Source of the DNA: Flavobacterium lacisediminis
GTDB lineage: Bacteria; Bacteroidota; Bacteroidia; Flavobacteriales; Flavobacteriaceae
Assembly (NCBI RefSeq): GCF_025909975.1
Contig: NZ_JAPCIO010000003.1
Coordinates: 310,001-374,000, forward strand
Direction of reading: 5' to 3'
DNA length: 64,000 nucleotides
The notes below the pieces were generated by a model that did not search any database, was not told where the DNA came from, and was given only the letters and a program-made list of their open reading frames with translations. Shown in pieces: positions 46,264 to 54,496 of this stretch. The position numbers and the translations under genes were made by a program. Positions within the stretch are counted from its first letter, which is position 1, and every line of letters begins with the position of its first letter.

Positions 46264-46767
46264 ATGGAATTCAAAGAAGCAAAAAATAAATTCGTACAAA
46301 CCTGGGGAGCTTTAGGCTCTCAATGGGGCATTAACAAAACCATGGCACAGATTCATGCGTTGTTGATGGTTTCGCACGAACCTGTTTCAATGGAAGACAT
46401 TATGGAAGAATTACAAATTTCACGCGGTAATGCTTCGATGAATTTAAGAGCTTTAATGGACTGGGGCATCGTTTACAAAGAATACAAAGCAGGCGAAAGA
46501 CGTGAATTTTTCACAGCGGAAAAAGATTTAGATGAATTAGCCGTAAAAATTTCGAGAGAAAGAAGCAAACGTGAAATAAAACCAGCCTTGAAAGTTTTAA
46601 AAGAAGTTTCTTCTATTCAATCAGACAACACAGAAGCCGAAAAACATTTCGTAGATCAAACCACCAAATTGTACGACTTCGTATTAAAAGCAGATAACGT
46701 TTTGGATAAAATCACAGAATATAAAGACAATTGGTTGGCAAAATTGGTTGTTAAAATCATGAAATAA
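46264..46767 (+). CDS. GbsR/MarR-type winged-helix transcriptional regulator
   Basis: 167 residues from the ATG at 46264 (MEFKEAKNKFVQTWGALGSQ). An upstream TTG is rejected because it lies in the promoter. The helix-turn-helix is SMEDIMEELQISRGNASMNL, followed by the wing KEYKAGERREFFTAEKDL. A C-terminal helical region likely dimerises. GbsR-type regulators in other bacteria control osmoprotectant genes; here the neighbours are small membrane proteins, so the ligand is unknown. Matching palindromes upstream and downstream suggest it controls itself and the next genes. Confidence 0.85.
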   Translation: MEFKEAKNKFVQTWGALGSQWGINKTMAQIHALLMVSHEPVSMEDIMEELQISRGNASMNLRALMDWGIVYKEYKAGERREFFTAEKDLDELAVKISRERSKREIKPALKVLKEVSSIQSDNTEAEKHFVDQTTKLYDFVLKADNVLDKITEYKDNWLAKLVVKIMK

Positions 46768-46780
46768 AAAAATTTAACCA

Positions 46781-46806
46781 AAACTTTCAATTATTTCTGA
46801 AAGTTT
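46781..46806. promoter_or_regulatory. Operator-like inverted repeat, copy 2
   Basis: Same half-sites and spacing as copy 1 (AAACTTTCA, 8 nt, TGAAAGTTT), placed 15 nt before the first small membrane-protein gene. No TAnnTTTG box is visible beside it. Confidence 0.7.
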
Positions 46807-46821
46807 AAAATAATAGATAAT

Positions 46822-47160
46822 ATGGAAAATTTAAAATTAACTAATTCAATTGCAATCATAATTCCATTATTCCTTGGAATTTTGGGAATTGTAGAACCAA
46901 TCAGTTTATATTTTTCAGCATATTCAACAATGCTAACAGGTTTACTACAAATCATTGTTGGAATCATTTTCTGGACTAAACATAAAGAAAATATTTACAT
47001 AAAAATATATTTCCTATTAGTATTGACTTTTTTCAGTTTATGGTATTACAACGTGAATGTAAACTATATCGATGAGCTGACTTGGATATTGCTTTTTACA
47101 CCTTTAGCACTTTGCATCTATATTTCAGTAATAATTTACTCTCAAAAAGAAAAACCATGA
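46822..47160 (+). CDS. Small four-segment membrane protein, regulator-linked
   Basis: 112 residues (MENLKLTNSIAIIIPLFLGI). About four hydrophobic segments are visible, the last near ELTWILLFTPLALCIYISVI. I recognise no family. It follows copy 2 of the palindrome and overlaps the next gene by 4 nt (ATGA), so the two are translationally coupled. Confidence 0.75.
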   Translation: MENLKLTNSIAIIIPLFLGILGIVEPISLYFSAYSTMLTGLLQIIVGIIFWTKHKENIYIKIYFLLVLTFFSLWYYNVNVNYIDELTWILLFTPLALCIYISVIIYSQKEKP

Positions 47161-47501
47161 ACCTCAACATCATCGCCTACCTAATTTATTTCAGCATCAC
47201 AGGTATTATCATTGTGAAGGTTGGAAGAATTTGCTACAACAACGGAAACATTTTCGTTTCGCAATTGATTCCCAATCATGAAGACTTGTGTCATAAAATA
47301 AATCAATTGCTTTTGGTGGGCTACTATCTGTTAAATATTGGTTATTGTGCGATGACGATAATTTCTTGGGAACAAATTGAAAGTATCACACAACTCATTG
47401 AAGTGATTACCTCAAAATCGGCTTTCATTATTATTGCGATTGCCGTGATGCATTACATCAACATTATATTATTAACGAATTACATCAAAAAATTAATTTA
47501 A
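47157..47501 (+). CDS. Small membrane protein, paralogue A
   Basis: 114 residues from the ATG at 47157 (MNLNIIAYLIYFSITGIIIV). Three or so membrane segments flank a polar stretch (NHEDLCHKINQLL). The block INQLLLVGYYLLNIGYCAM matches TNKLFETGFYLLNLGFALM of the next gene, so the two are related. Function unknown; no signal peptide. Confidence 0.75.
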   Translation: MNLNIIAYLIYFSITGIIIVKVGRICYNNGNIFVSQLIPNHEDLCHKINQLLLVGYYLLNIGYCAMTIISWEQIESITQLIEVITSKSAFIIIAIAVMHYINIILLTNYIKKLI

Positions 47502-47512
47502 ACACTCGTATT

Positions 47513-47899
47513 ATGGAAACTACAAAAATTTTAATCGGTTATGCAATTTATCTTCCAATTGCTTTATTTTTAACCTACTATGTTTCAAAAACACTTTTTA
47601 AAAACAGTAAAATTTATATGTTGGATATTTTTAAAGGCCGAGAAGAAATCGCCAACGCCACCAACAAACTATTCGAAACCGGATTTTATTTACTGAATTT
47701 AGGTTTTGCGCTTATGATATTAGAAATGAATATGTATGATGATACTTACCAAGTTTTAATCGAAAAACTGAGTTACAAAATTGGCGGATTTTCAATTTAT
47801 TTGGGAATAATGCTATTCTTAAACTTATATTATTTCTTTAGAGGAAAACGAAAAGCAAGTCAAGCACAAGTAGAACAACGAATTGTGATTAATGGGTAA
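47513..47899 (+). CDS. Small membrane protein, paralogue B
   Basis: 128 residues (METTKILIGYAIYLPIALFL) with about three membrane segments and a basic, Gln-rich C-terminal tail (FRGKRKASQAQVEQ). It shares the NxLxxxGxYLLNxGxxxM block with paralogue A. Function unknown. It starts 11 nt after paralogue A. Confidence 0.75.
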   Translation: METTKILIGYAIYLPIALFLTYYVSKTLFKNSKIYMLDIFKGREEIANATNKLFETGFYLLNLGFALMILEMNMYDDTYQVLIEKLSYKIGGFSIYLGIMLFLNLYYFFRGKRKASQAQVEQRIVING

Positions 47900-47906
47900 G
47901 TTCACA

Positions 47907-47937
47907 ATCCTGACAGGTTTTGGAAACCTGTCAGGAT
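47907..47937. repeat. Perfect long palindrome of the CCTGACAGG type
   Basis: Arms of 14 bp (ATCCTGACAGGTTT and its complement) with a 3-nt loop, 7 nt after the stop of paralogue B. I associate this sequence with a dispersed palindromic repeat found between genes in flavobacteria; here there is one copy. A weak transcript-end role is possible, but the following T-tract is absent. Confidence 0.75.
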
Positions 47938-47951
47938 AAAAAACAAACAAC

Positions 47952-48341
47952 ATGAATTGGTCATATCTTATCAAACATTGGTTTTCAACTTTACTAATTG
48001 CACCAATACTTTCTGATATATTAACTTACTATTATACTGACATAGAAACATTATTCAATCTAACTTCTGTATATCCAATTACCGTAATATTTGGATTATT
48101 TTTTTCACTACCAACTTATATCATACTTGGAATAACATATTACATATTGGATAAAAAAGGTATAAAACCTCTTTACATAAAACCTATAATTCTAAGTTTT
48201 TGTACAATTGGAATTATTATTTCCTTTTATCTCATTTTCAATAATAGAGAAGAAAATACAGTTTTAGCCTATTCACTAACAGCCATATTTTTTGGTATGA
48301 TTTATAAAATCGAAAACAATGACAAAAATAAAAATAAATGA
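47952..48341 (+). CDS. Membrane protein of unknown function
   Basis: 129 residues (MNWSYLIKHWFSTLLIAPIL) with about four hydrophobic segments and a short hydrophilic tail ending NDKNKNK. I recognise no family. It lies 14 nt after the palindrome, in the same direction as the paralogue pair, but need not share their transcript. It is convergent with the UbiA-like gene. Confidence 0.7.
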   Translation: MNWSYLIKHWFSTLLIAPILSDILTYYYTDIETLFNLTSVYPITVIFGLFFSLPTYIILGITYYILDKKGIKPLYIKPIILSFCTIGIIISFYLIFNNREENTVLAYSLTAIFFGMIYKIENNDKNKNK

Positions 48342-48377
48342 AATTATTGTTGCTGATGATAAAACCTATCTGAACAA

Positions 48378-49193
48378 TCAGAAAACCACCAACACCAACC
48401 ACCACAAAATCGGAACACTTTCTAACCAAAATGAAGCGTAATATCGTGAACGATTTTCATTGGCAAAAAAGAGAAAAACAGCAATCGTTCCGCAAACCAA
48501 AAGTTTGAAAAAGAACGGTAAAAAATGGTGATTATTGGTATAGAAAAACTCCAAAATCAAGAGTAAAAACAACAAGAGATAACCTAGTTTTTTCGTCAAC
48601 TTCACTCCTATTTTTTGTGGAACGGTTTGTAAATGAATGTCATCGTGTTTTACATCTACAATATCAAACACCAAAACAATCGAAAATACTAATAAAAATC
48701 GCTGAAAAGCCATCAAAAGCATATCCATTGAATACGAAATTTCAGCCTCTACCAAAGGTAAAATCACGGTTACTCCAACCCAAGTAATTCCAACGATGTA
48801 AATTTTGACACCTTTCCAATTTCGTGCATTTTGTTTGTTTGGAAAAAAAGGTAAAGTGTATAAAAGAGTAAGACCAAAAAAAGTAAAAGCACTTAACTTT
48901 GATTCCCAACTCAATTGAAAGAAAAAATAAAAACAAGCCAACAACGAAATAAAACTCAAAAAAACTATGGCTTTAAGCTCTTTTTTGATTTCGGTTTTGT
49001 TTAACCTTGCGATGGCGTCATACTTCACAAAATTATAACCTACTACTGTCCCAAAAAAAGCGAAGAAAGCTACCGAAAAATCGCCTTCAACACCAAAGAA
49101 ATATTGCGTCATCGACACTAAAGCAAAAGCTGATAATGCGACATGCAAACTACTATTGATGTAAAAATCGAGAATTTTCTTTAAAATCACCAT
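48378..49193 (-). CDS. UbiA-superfamily-like membrane protein
   Basis: 271 residues with about eight membrane segments. The loop FDIVDVKHDDIHLQTVPQKI resembles the second Asp-rich motif of UbiA prenyltransferases. The first motif, normally NDxxDxxxD, is represented only by GYNFVKYDAIAR and lacks the paired aspartates. UbiA members prenylate quinones, hemes or other lipids. The incomplete first motif makes the reaction uncertain, so I assign superfamily only. It is divergent from gcvP. Confidence 0.7.
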   Translation of the reverse strand: MVILKKILDFYINSSLHVALSAFALVSMTQYFFGVEGDFSVAFFAFFGTVVGYNFVKYDAIARLNKTEIKKELKAIVFLSFISLLACFYFFFQLSWESKLSAFTFFGLTLLYTLPFFPNKQNARNWKGVKIYIVGITWVGVTVILPLVEAEISYSMDMLLMAFQRFLLVFSIVLVFDIVDVKHDDIHLQTVPQKIGVKLTKKLGYLLLFLLLILEFFYTNNHHFLPFFFKLLVCGTIAVFLFFANENRSRYYASFWLESVPILWWLVLVVF

Positions 49194-49290
49194 TCAACAA
49201 AAATAATCAATCTGTTAATAAGACTCTATTTTAGTTGATAAAATCACAAAATTTCACATTTTAAAAACAAATTATTACAAGATTAATAAT

Positions 49291-49298
49291 TACTTTTG
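49291..49298 (+). promoter_or_regulatory. Promoter -7 element for gcvP
   Basis: TACTTTTG fits TAnnTTTG and lies 45 nt before the ATG. No TTG at the right distance was seen. No glycine-riboswitch-like structure was recognised in the 150-nt gap. Confidence 0.4.
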
Positions 49299-49343
49299 TT
49301 GACCAAAACAACACATAATAACATACATACACATTTTTAATAA

Positions 49344-52187
49344 ATGAGAACAGATGCATTCGCTTTGAGACATTTAGGGCCACGTGAAAGTGACTTAAAT
49401 CACATGTTTAAAACGGTTGGTGTAGAATCTTTAGACCAATTAATTTTCGAAACCATTCCAGATGATATTCGTTTAAAAAACGACTTAAATTTAGATGCTC
49501 CTTTGACTGAGTATGAGTATTTAACTCACATTCAAGAATTAGGAAAGAAAAATAAGGTATTCAAATCATACATTGGTTTAGGATATCACCCAGCGATCGT
49601 TCCGGCGGTTATTCAAAGAAATATTTTTGAAAACCCAGGATGGTACACAGCTTACACTCCTTATCAAGCAGAAATTGCTCAAGGTCGTTTAGAAGCAATT
49701 TTAAATTTCCAAACAACGGTTATCGAATTAACAGGAATGGAAATCGCAAATGCGTCTTTATTAGATGAAGGAACAGCTGCTGCAGAAGCAATGGCGTTGC
49801 TTTTTGATGTAAGAACTCGCGATCAAAAGAAAAATAATGTGACGAAATTCTTCGTTTCGGAAGAAATTTTACCACAAACTTTATCGGTTTTACAAACACG
49901 TTCTACTCCATTAAATATTGAATTAGTAGTTGGAAATCACGAAACTTTCGATTTTTCAACAGAATTCTTTGGTGCGATTTTACAATATCCAGGAAAATAT
50001 GGTCAAGTTTATGACTATGCAGGATTCATCGCAAAAGCAGCAGAAAACGAAATTAAAGTAGCGGTTGCTGCTGATATTTTATCATTAGCTAAATTAACTT
50101 CGCCAGGTGAAATGGGAGCTGCTGTTGTAGTTGGTACTACACAACGTTTTGGAATTCCAATGGGTTATGGTGGACCACACGCTGCTTATTTTGCGACTAA
50201 AGAAGAATACAAACGTTCAATGCCAGGAAGAATCATTGGTGTTTCTATCGATGTAAACGGAAACCGCGCATTACGTATGGCTTTAGGAACTCGTGAACAA
50301 CATATCAAACGTGAAAAAGCAACTTCAAACATTTGTACTGCACAAGTTTTATTAGCAGTTATGGCTGGAATGTATGCTGTTTTTCACGGACCAAAAGGTT
50401 TACAATATATTGCTAATAAAGTACATGCTTCTGCGGTTACAACTGCCGATGCTTTAAATAAATTAGGTGTTTACCAAACGAATACTGCTTTCTTCGATAC
50501 AATCTTAGTAAAAGCAGATGCTCAAAAAGTAAAAGCAATTGCTGAGAAAAACGAAGTAAACTTCTTCTATCCAGATGCAGAAACGGTTTCGATCTCATTT
50601 AACGAAACGACTTCTTTAAATGACATCAACCAAATCATCGCTATTTTTGCTGAAGCTACTGGAAAAGATAAAATTACAGTTAGTCAATTAGCTAATGAAG
50701 TTATGGTTCCTGAAAGCTTAGTAAGAAAATCAACTTTCTTACAACATGAGGTTTTCAACAACCATCATTCAGAGTCGCAATTGATGCGTTATATCAAAAA
50801 ATTAGAACGTAAAGATTTATCATTGAATCACTCAATGATTTCATTAGGTTCTTGTACTATGAAATTAAATGCTGCTGCTGAAATGTTGCCGTTATCTATG
50901 GCAAACTGGAACAGCATTCACCCTTTTGCTCCAGTTGAACAAGCAGAAGGTTACCAAATCATGTTGAAAAAATTAGAGCAGCAATTGAATGTCGTAACAG
51001 GTTTCCAAGGAACAACGTTACAACCAAATTCAGGTGCTCAAGGTGAATATGCAGGTTTGATGGCTATTCGTGCTTACCATTTATCAAGAGGCGATAACCA
51101 TAGAAATGTGTGTTTAATTCCAGCTTCTGCTCACGGAACTAATCCAGCTTCTGCTGCTATGGCAGGAATGGAAATCATCGTAACAAAAACCATGGATAAT
51201 GGAAATATCGATGTTGAAGATTTGAGAGCAAAAGCAATCTTACACAAAGATAACTTATCTGCTTTGATGGTTACTTATCCTTCAACTCACGGAGTTTTTG
51301 AAAGTGCTATTATTGAAATCACCAAAATCATTCACGATAATGGTGGTTTAGTGTATATGGACGGTGCGAATATGAATGCGCAAGTAGGATTAACAAATCC
51401 TGCAACTATTGGTGCTGATGTTTGTCACTTAAACTTACACAAAACGTTCGCTATTCCTCACGGTGGTGGTGGACCGGGTGTTGGACCAATTTGTGTGAAT
51501 GAAAAATTAGTTCCATTCTTGCCAACTAATCCAGTTATTCCAACAGGAGGAAGCCAAGCAATTACCGCAATTTCTTCTGCACCTTATGGTTCTGCTTTAG
51601 TTTGTTTGATTTCTTACGGTTACATAACTATGTTAGGCGCTGAAGGATTAACAAACGCTACTAAATATGCTATCCTAAATGCAAATTACATGAAAGCACG
51701 TTTAGATGAACATTATCCAGTTTTATATTCTGGAGAAATGGGAAGAGCGGCTCACGAAATGATTTTAGATTGTAGAGCTTTCGAAGAAAAAGGAATCAAA
51801 GTAACCGATATTGCAAAACGTTTAATGGATTATGGTTTCCACGCACCAACGGTTTCTTTCCCAGTTGCTGGAACATTAATGATTGAACCAACTGAATCAG
51901 AAGATTTAGCGGAATTAGATCGTTTTTGTGATGCGATGATTTCAATTCGTAAAGAAATTGAAGCTTCAACAAAAGAGGATGCCAATAACATTTTAAGAAA
52001 TGCGCCTCATACTTTAGCTATGGTTACAGCTAACGAGTGGGTTTTCCCTTACACAAGAGAACAAGCGGCATTTGCTTTAGATTATATTGCTGAAAATAAA
52101 TTCTGGCCAACGGTTCGTCGTGTTGATGAAGCGTATGGAGATAGAAATTTAGTTTGTTCTTGTGCTCCAATTGAAGCGTACATGTAA
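49344..52187 (+). CDS. gcvP: Glycine dehydrogenase (aminomethyl-transferring), P protein
   Basis: PLP enzyme that decarboxylates glycine and loads the aminomethyl group onto lipoyl-GcvH. At 947 residues it is the single-chain form with both halves. The start is FALRHLGPRESDLNHMFKTV. The PLP lysine is about Lys700 in NLHKTFAIPHGGGGPG. The glycine-rich GMAEGYGGPH-type segment is here FGIPMGYGGPHAAYFATK. The other cleavage-system genes (gcvT, gcvH) are not in the window. Confidence 0.98.
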   Translation: MRTDAFALRHLGPRESDLNHMFKTVGVESLDQLIFETIPDDIRLKNDLNLDAPLTEYEYLTHIQELGKKNKVFKSYIGLGYHPAIVPAVIQRNIFENPGWYTAYTPYQAEIAQGRLEAILNFQTTVIELTGMEIANASLLDEGTAAAEAMALLFDVRTRDQKKNNVTKFFVSEEILPQTLSVLQTRSTPLNIELVVGNHETFDFSTEFFGAILQYPGKYGQVYDYAGFIAKAAENEIKVAVAADILSLAKLTSPGEMGAAVVVGTTQRFGIPMGYGGPHAAYFATKEEYKRSMPGRIIGVSIDVNGNRALRMALGTREQHIKREKATSNICTAQVLLAVMAGMYAVFHGPKGLQYIANKVHASAVTTADALNKLGVYQTNTAFFDTILVKADAQKVKAIAEKNEVNFFYPDAETVSISFNETTSLNDINQIIAIFAEATGKDKITVSQLANEVMVPESLVRKSTFLQHEVFNNHHSESQLMRYIKKLERKDLSLNHSMISLGSCTMKLNAAAEMLPLSMANWNSIHPFAPVEQAEGYQIMLKKLEQQLNVVTGFQGTTLQPNSGAQGEYAGLMAIRAYHLSRGDNHRNVCLIPASAHGTNPASAAMAGMEIIVTKTMDNGNIDVEDLRAKAILHKDNLSALMVTYPSTHGVFESAIIEITKIIHDNGGLVYMDGANMNAQVGLTNPATIGADVCHLNLHKTFAIPHGGGGPGVGPICVNEKLVPFLPTNPVIPTGGSQAITAISSAPYGSALVCLISYGYITMLGAEGLTNATKYAILNANYMKARLDEHYPVLYSGEMGRAAHEMILDCRAFEEKGIKVTDIAKRLMDYGFHAPTVSFPVAGTLMIEPTESEDLAELDRFCDAMISIRKEIEASTKEDANNILRNAPHTLAMVTANEWVFPYTREQAAFALDYIAENKFWPTVRRVDEAYGDRNLVCSCAPIEAYM

Positions 52188-52207
52188 AAAATAAATTTCC
52201 AATATTT

Positions 52208-52247
52208 AAAATCCCAAATTCCAATTCAGGTTTTTGGGATTTTTTTT
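52208..52247 (+). terminator. Terminator after gcvP
   Basis: AAATCCCAAA and TTTGGGATTT pair around a loop of about 14 nt, followed by a run of T residues, 20 nt after the gcvP stop. Confidence 0.8.
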
Positions 52248-52265
52248 AAACATGACAAAAGTCAC

Positions 52266-52294
52266 TTGCTTCAAGAAGTATTGTTGTAAATTTG
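52266..52294 (+). promoter_or_regulatory. Promoter for the truncated hemoglobin gene
   Basis: TTG (52266-52268), 18 nt and TAAATTTG (52287-52294) match the Bacteroidota promoter pattern, 20 nt before the ATG. Confidence 0.6.
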
Positions 52295-52314
52295 TACGAT
52301 TATAAAATCTGGAA

Positions 52315-52686
52315 ATGAAAGACATTGAAAATAGAGAAGACATCCTACTCATCATGCGTAAGTTCTATGAAAAGCTTTTAGCTGATGAATCAATCAATTT
52401 TTTCTTTACCAAAGTTACATCGGTTGACCAACATTTGGAAGAACATTTTGAGATTTTGGCTACGTTTTGGGAGCAATCCTTATTTTTAAAAGGTGGCTAC
52501 TATAACAATATGTTTTCGATTCATAAAGAGGTTCATAACAAGCATGCTTTTACAAAAGACCATTTTGAAACTTGGTTGCATCATTTTAATTCAACGATTG
52601 ATGAATATTTTGAAGGTAAATATGCCGAGCAAATGAAAACACAAGGGTTGAGTATGGCGACTATTATGCAGATAAAATTTTCGTAA
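52315..52686 (+). CDS. Group III truncated hemoglobin
   Basis: Small heme protein of 123 residues with the truncated globin fold. FYEKLLADESINFFFTKVTS starts the B/C helices. FWEQSLFLKGGYYNNMFSIH and the HAFTKDHFETWLHHF stretch supply the heme-contact region. The short length and the missing N-terminal A helix fit group III. Roles proposed for the group include O2, NO or sulfide chemistry; the role here is unknown. It has its own promoter. Confidence 0.88.
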   Translation: MKDIENREDILLIMRKFYEKLLADESINFFFTKVTSVDQHLEEHFEILATFWEQSLFLKGGYYNNMFSIHKEVHNKHAFTKDHFETWLHHFNSTIDEYFEGKYAEQMKTQGLSMATIMQIKFS

Positions 52687-52821
52687 AAACCCCTTAAAAA
52701 AAGTCAATTTCGTATTATTTTGAGCTTAAATTAAAGATTCAATAATTACTACAAAAAAATAGACGTTTTTACATTATGTTAAGAAATAATTAATAATTTC
52801 GTTAGACAAACAATAACTATT

Positions 52822-53880
52822 ATGAATATTAAAATAACGGGTTCAGGAAGTTATATTCCAACAAAAAAGGTAACTAATTCTGATTTTGCTCAACATGATT
52901 TTTTAAATGAAGACGGCACTGCTTTTAATATGACAAATGATATTATTGCAGAGAAATTTGTTGAAATTACCGGAATTATAGAACGACGCTATGCCGCTGA
53001 CGACATGGTTAATTCTGACATGGCAATAATTGCTGCAAAAAAAGCAATTGAAAAATCAGGTATTGATCCTGAGACTTTAGACTATATTATATTAGCTCAC
53101 AACTACGGTGACATTCAAACAAATACAATTCAATCAGATACTGTTCCAAGTTTAGCCACTCGTGTTAAATATGGATTACAAATTAAAAATCCTAAATGTG
53201 TCGCTTATGACATTCTTTTTGGTTGTCCAGGTTGGATAGAAGCTGTTATTCAAGCACAAGCCTATATTAAAGCCGGAATGGCTAAAAAATGTTTGGTTAT
53301 TGGTTCTGAAACTTTATCAAGAGTTGTAGACAAACACGACCGCGACAGCATGATTTACTCTGATGGCGCTGGAGCAACAATTATTGAAGCCACTGATGAT
53401 GAAGGCGGAATTTTAGCTCATGAATCAGCTACTTTTTCTTTTGATGAAGCTAAGTTTTTATATTTTGGAAATTCGTTTAATAAAAATGAAGACCCAAATA
53501 TTCGCTACATCAAAATGTATGGCAGAAAAATTTACGAATTTGCACTTTCTAATGTTCCAAAAGCAATGGCTTCTTGCTTAGAGAAAAGCGGAATCGCTAT
53601 TACCGATGTAAAGAAAATTTTAATTCATCAGGCAAATGAAAAAATGGACGAAGCCATCATTAATCGCTTTTACAAATTATTCAAGATGGAAACACCAGCT
53701 GGAATTATGCCTATGAGTATTCATAAATTAGGAAATTCAAGTGTTGCAACGGTTCCAACCTTATACGATTTAATTGTAAACGGAGAATTAGAAGGACAAA
53801 ATTTAAACAAAGGCGATGTTATTATTTTTGCTTCTGTTGGTGCGGGAATGAATATTAACGCAATTGTGTACAAGATGTAA
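52822..53880 (+). CDS. Beta-ketoacyl-ACP synthase III-like (FabH family) enzyme
   Basis: Claisen-condensing enzyme of 352 residues. The triad is complete: Cys135 in FGCPGW, His269 in LIHQAN and Asn305 in LGNSSVATVP. An insertion in the first 40 residues (FLNEDGTAFNMTNDII) is typical of a KAS III subgroup distinct from housekeeping FabH. The neighbours (methyltransferase, glycosyltransferase, MlaEF) suggest a lipid or envelope role over primary fatty-acid initiation. This is inference. Confidence 0.85.
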   Translation: MNIKITGSGSYIPTKKVTNSDFAQHDFLNEDGTAFNMTNDIIAEKFVEITGIIERRYAADDMVNSDMAIIAAKKAIEKSGIDPETLDYIILAHNYGDIQTNTIQSDTVPSLATRVKYGLQIKNPKCVAYDILFGCPGWIEAVIQAQAYIKAGMAKKCLVIGSETLSRVVDKHDRDSMIYSDGAGATIIEATDDEGGILAHESATFSFDEAKFLYFGNSFNKNEDPNIRYIKMYGRKIYEFALSNVPKAMASCLEKSGIAITDVKKILIHQANEKMDEAIINRFYKLFKMETPAGIMPMSIHKLGNSSVATVPTLYDLIVNGELEGQNLNKGDVIIFASVGAGMNINAIVYKM

Positions 53881-53899
53881 AAAAGTTGGATGTTCGAAG

Positions 53900-53928
53900 T
53901 TGGATGTTCAAAGAAAAAAGTAAATTTG
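53900..53928 (+). promoter_or_regulatory. Promoter for the methyltransferase gene
   Basis: TTG (53900-53902), 18 nt and TAAATTTG (53921-53928), 18 nt before the chosen ATG at 53947. Its position inside the longer reading frame (start 53890) argues against that longer start. Confidence 0.6.
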
Positions 53929-53946
53929 TACTCCAATTTTATTTCA

Positions 53947-54468
53947 ATGTACGAGAAAACATATCCGAGTAAACGATTCAATATCACTTTAGATTTTCTA
54001 AAAAAACATATCAAAACTTCTGAAACCATTTTTGATTTAGGCGTTCCAAATCCTTTTTCAAAAATCATGGTAGATAATGGCTATTCTGTTATCAACACAA
54101 AAGGCGAAGACATTGACAATGATCAATCGGCTCTTCAAACTGAGAATTACGATGTGTTTACAGGTTTTGAAATTTTCGAACATTTACTAAATCCTTACAC
54201 GGTTTTACAAAACGTAAAAGCAGATAAAATTTTAATTTCGATTCCATTACGTTTGTGGTTTTCTTCAGCTTATAGAAGCAAAACGGATATGTGGGACAGA
54301 CATTATCACGAATTTGAAGATTGGCAATTGGATTGGCTTTTGGAAAAAGCAGGATATAAAATTGTTGACCGAGTAAAATTCACACATCCTGTTAAGAAAC
54401 TTGGTTTTAGACCATTATTAAGATGGTTTACACCGAGATATTATTTGGTTTACGCAGAAAGAAAGTGA
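53947..54468 (+). CDS. SAM-dependent methyltransferase-like protein
   Basis: 173 residues from the ATG at 53947 (MYEKTYPSKRFNITLDFLKK). A start 57 nt upstream is possible but would begin in a repeated GTTGGATGTTC sequence and contain the promoter. The fold is a class I Rossmann type: ETIFDLGVPNPFSKIMVDNG supplies motif I and VFTGFEIFEHLLNPYTVLQN the later core. The C-terminus (WQLDWLLEKAGYKIVDRVKF) is typical. Substrate unknown. Confidence 0.8.
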   Translation: MYEKTYPSKRFNITLDFLKKHIKTSETIFDLGVPNPFSKIMVDNGYSVINTKGEDIDNDQSALQTENYDVFTGFEIFEHLLNPYTVLQNVKADKILISIPLRLWFSSAYRSKTDMWDRHYHEFEDWQLDWLLEKAGYKIVDRVKFTHPVKKLGFRPLLRWFTPRYYLVYAERK

Positions 54469-54470
54469 TT

Positions 54471-54494
54471 AGTAATTAGTGAATAGTAATTAGT
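54471..54494 (+). repeat. Short 14-bp-spaced direct repeat before the GT2 gene
   Basis: AGTAATTAGT occurs at 54471 and 54485. This fills most of the 28-nt gap. It looks like the AT-rich tandem filler seen upstream of purK. Confidence 0.6.
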
Positions 54495-54496
54495 CT

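Noticed and set aside
46822..48341. Toxin-antitoxin or phage-defence cluster among the small membrane genes
   Set aside because: No nuclease, helicase, TIR or other effector motif is seen; the genes look like membrane proteins with a GbsR-type regulator, so a defence label would be unsupported.
49194..49343. Possible glycine riboswitch upstream of gcvP
   Set aside because: No paired-aptamer pattern or extensive stems were seen in 150 nt; only an AT-rich gap with a -7 box.
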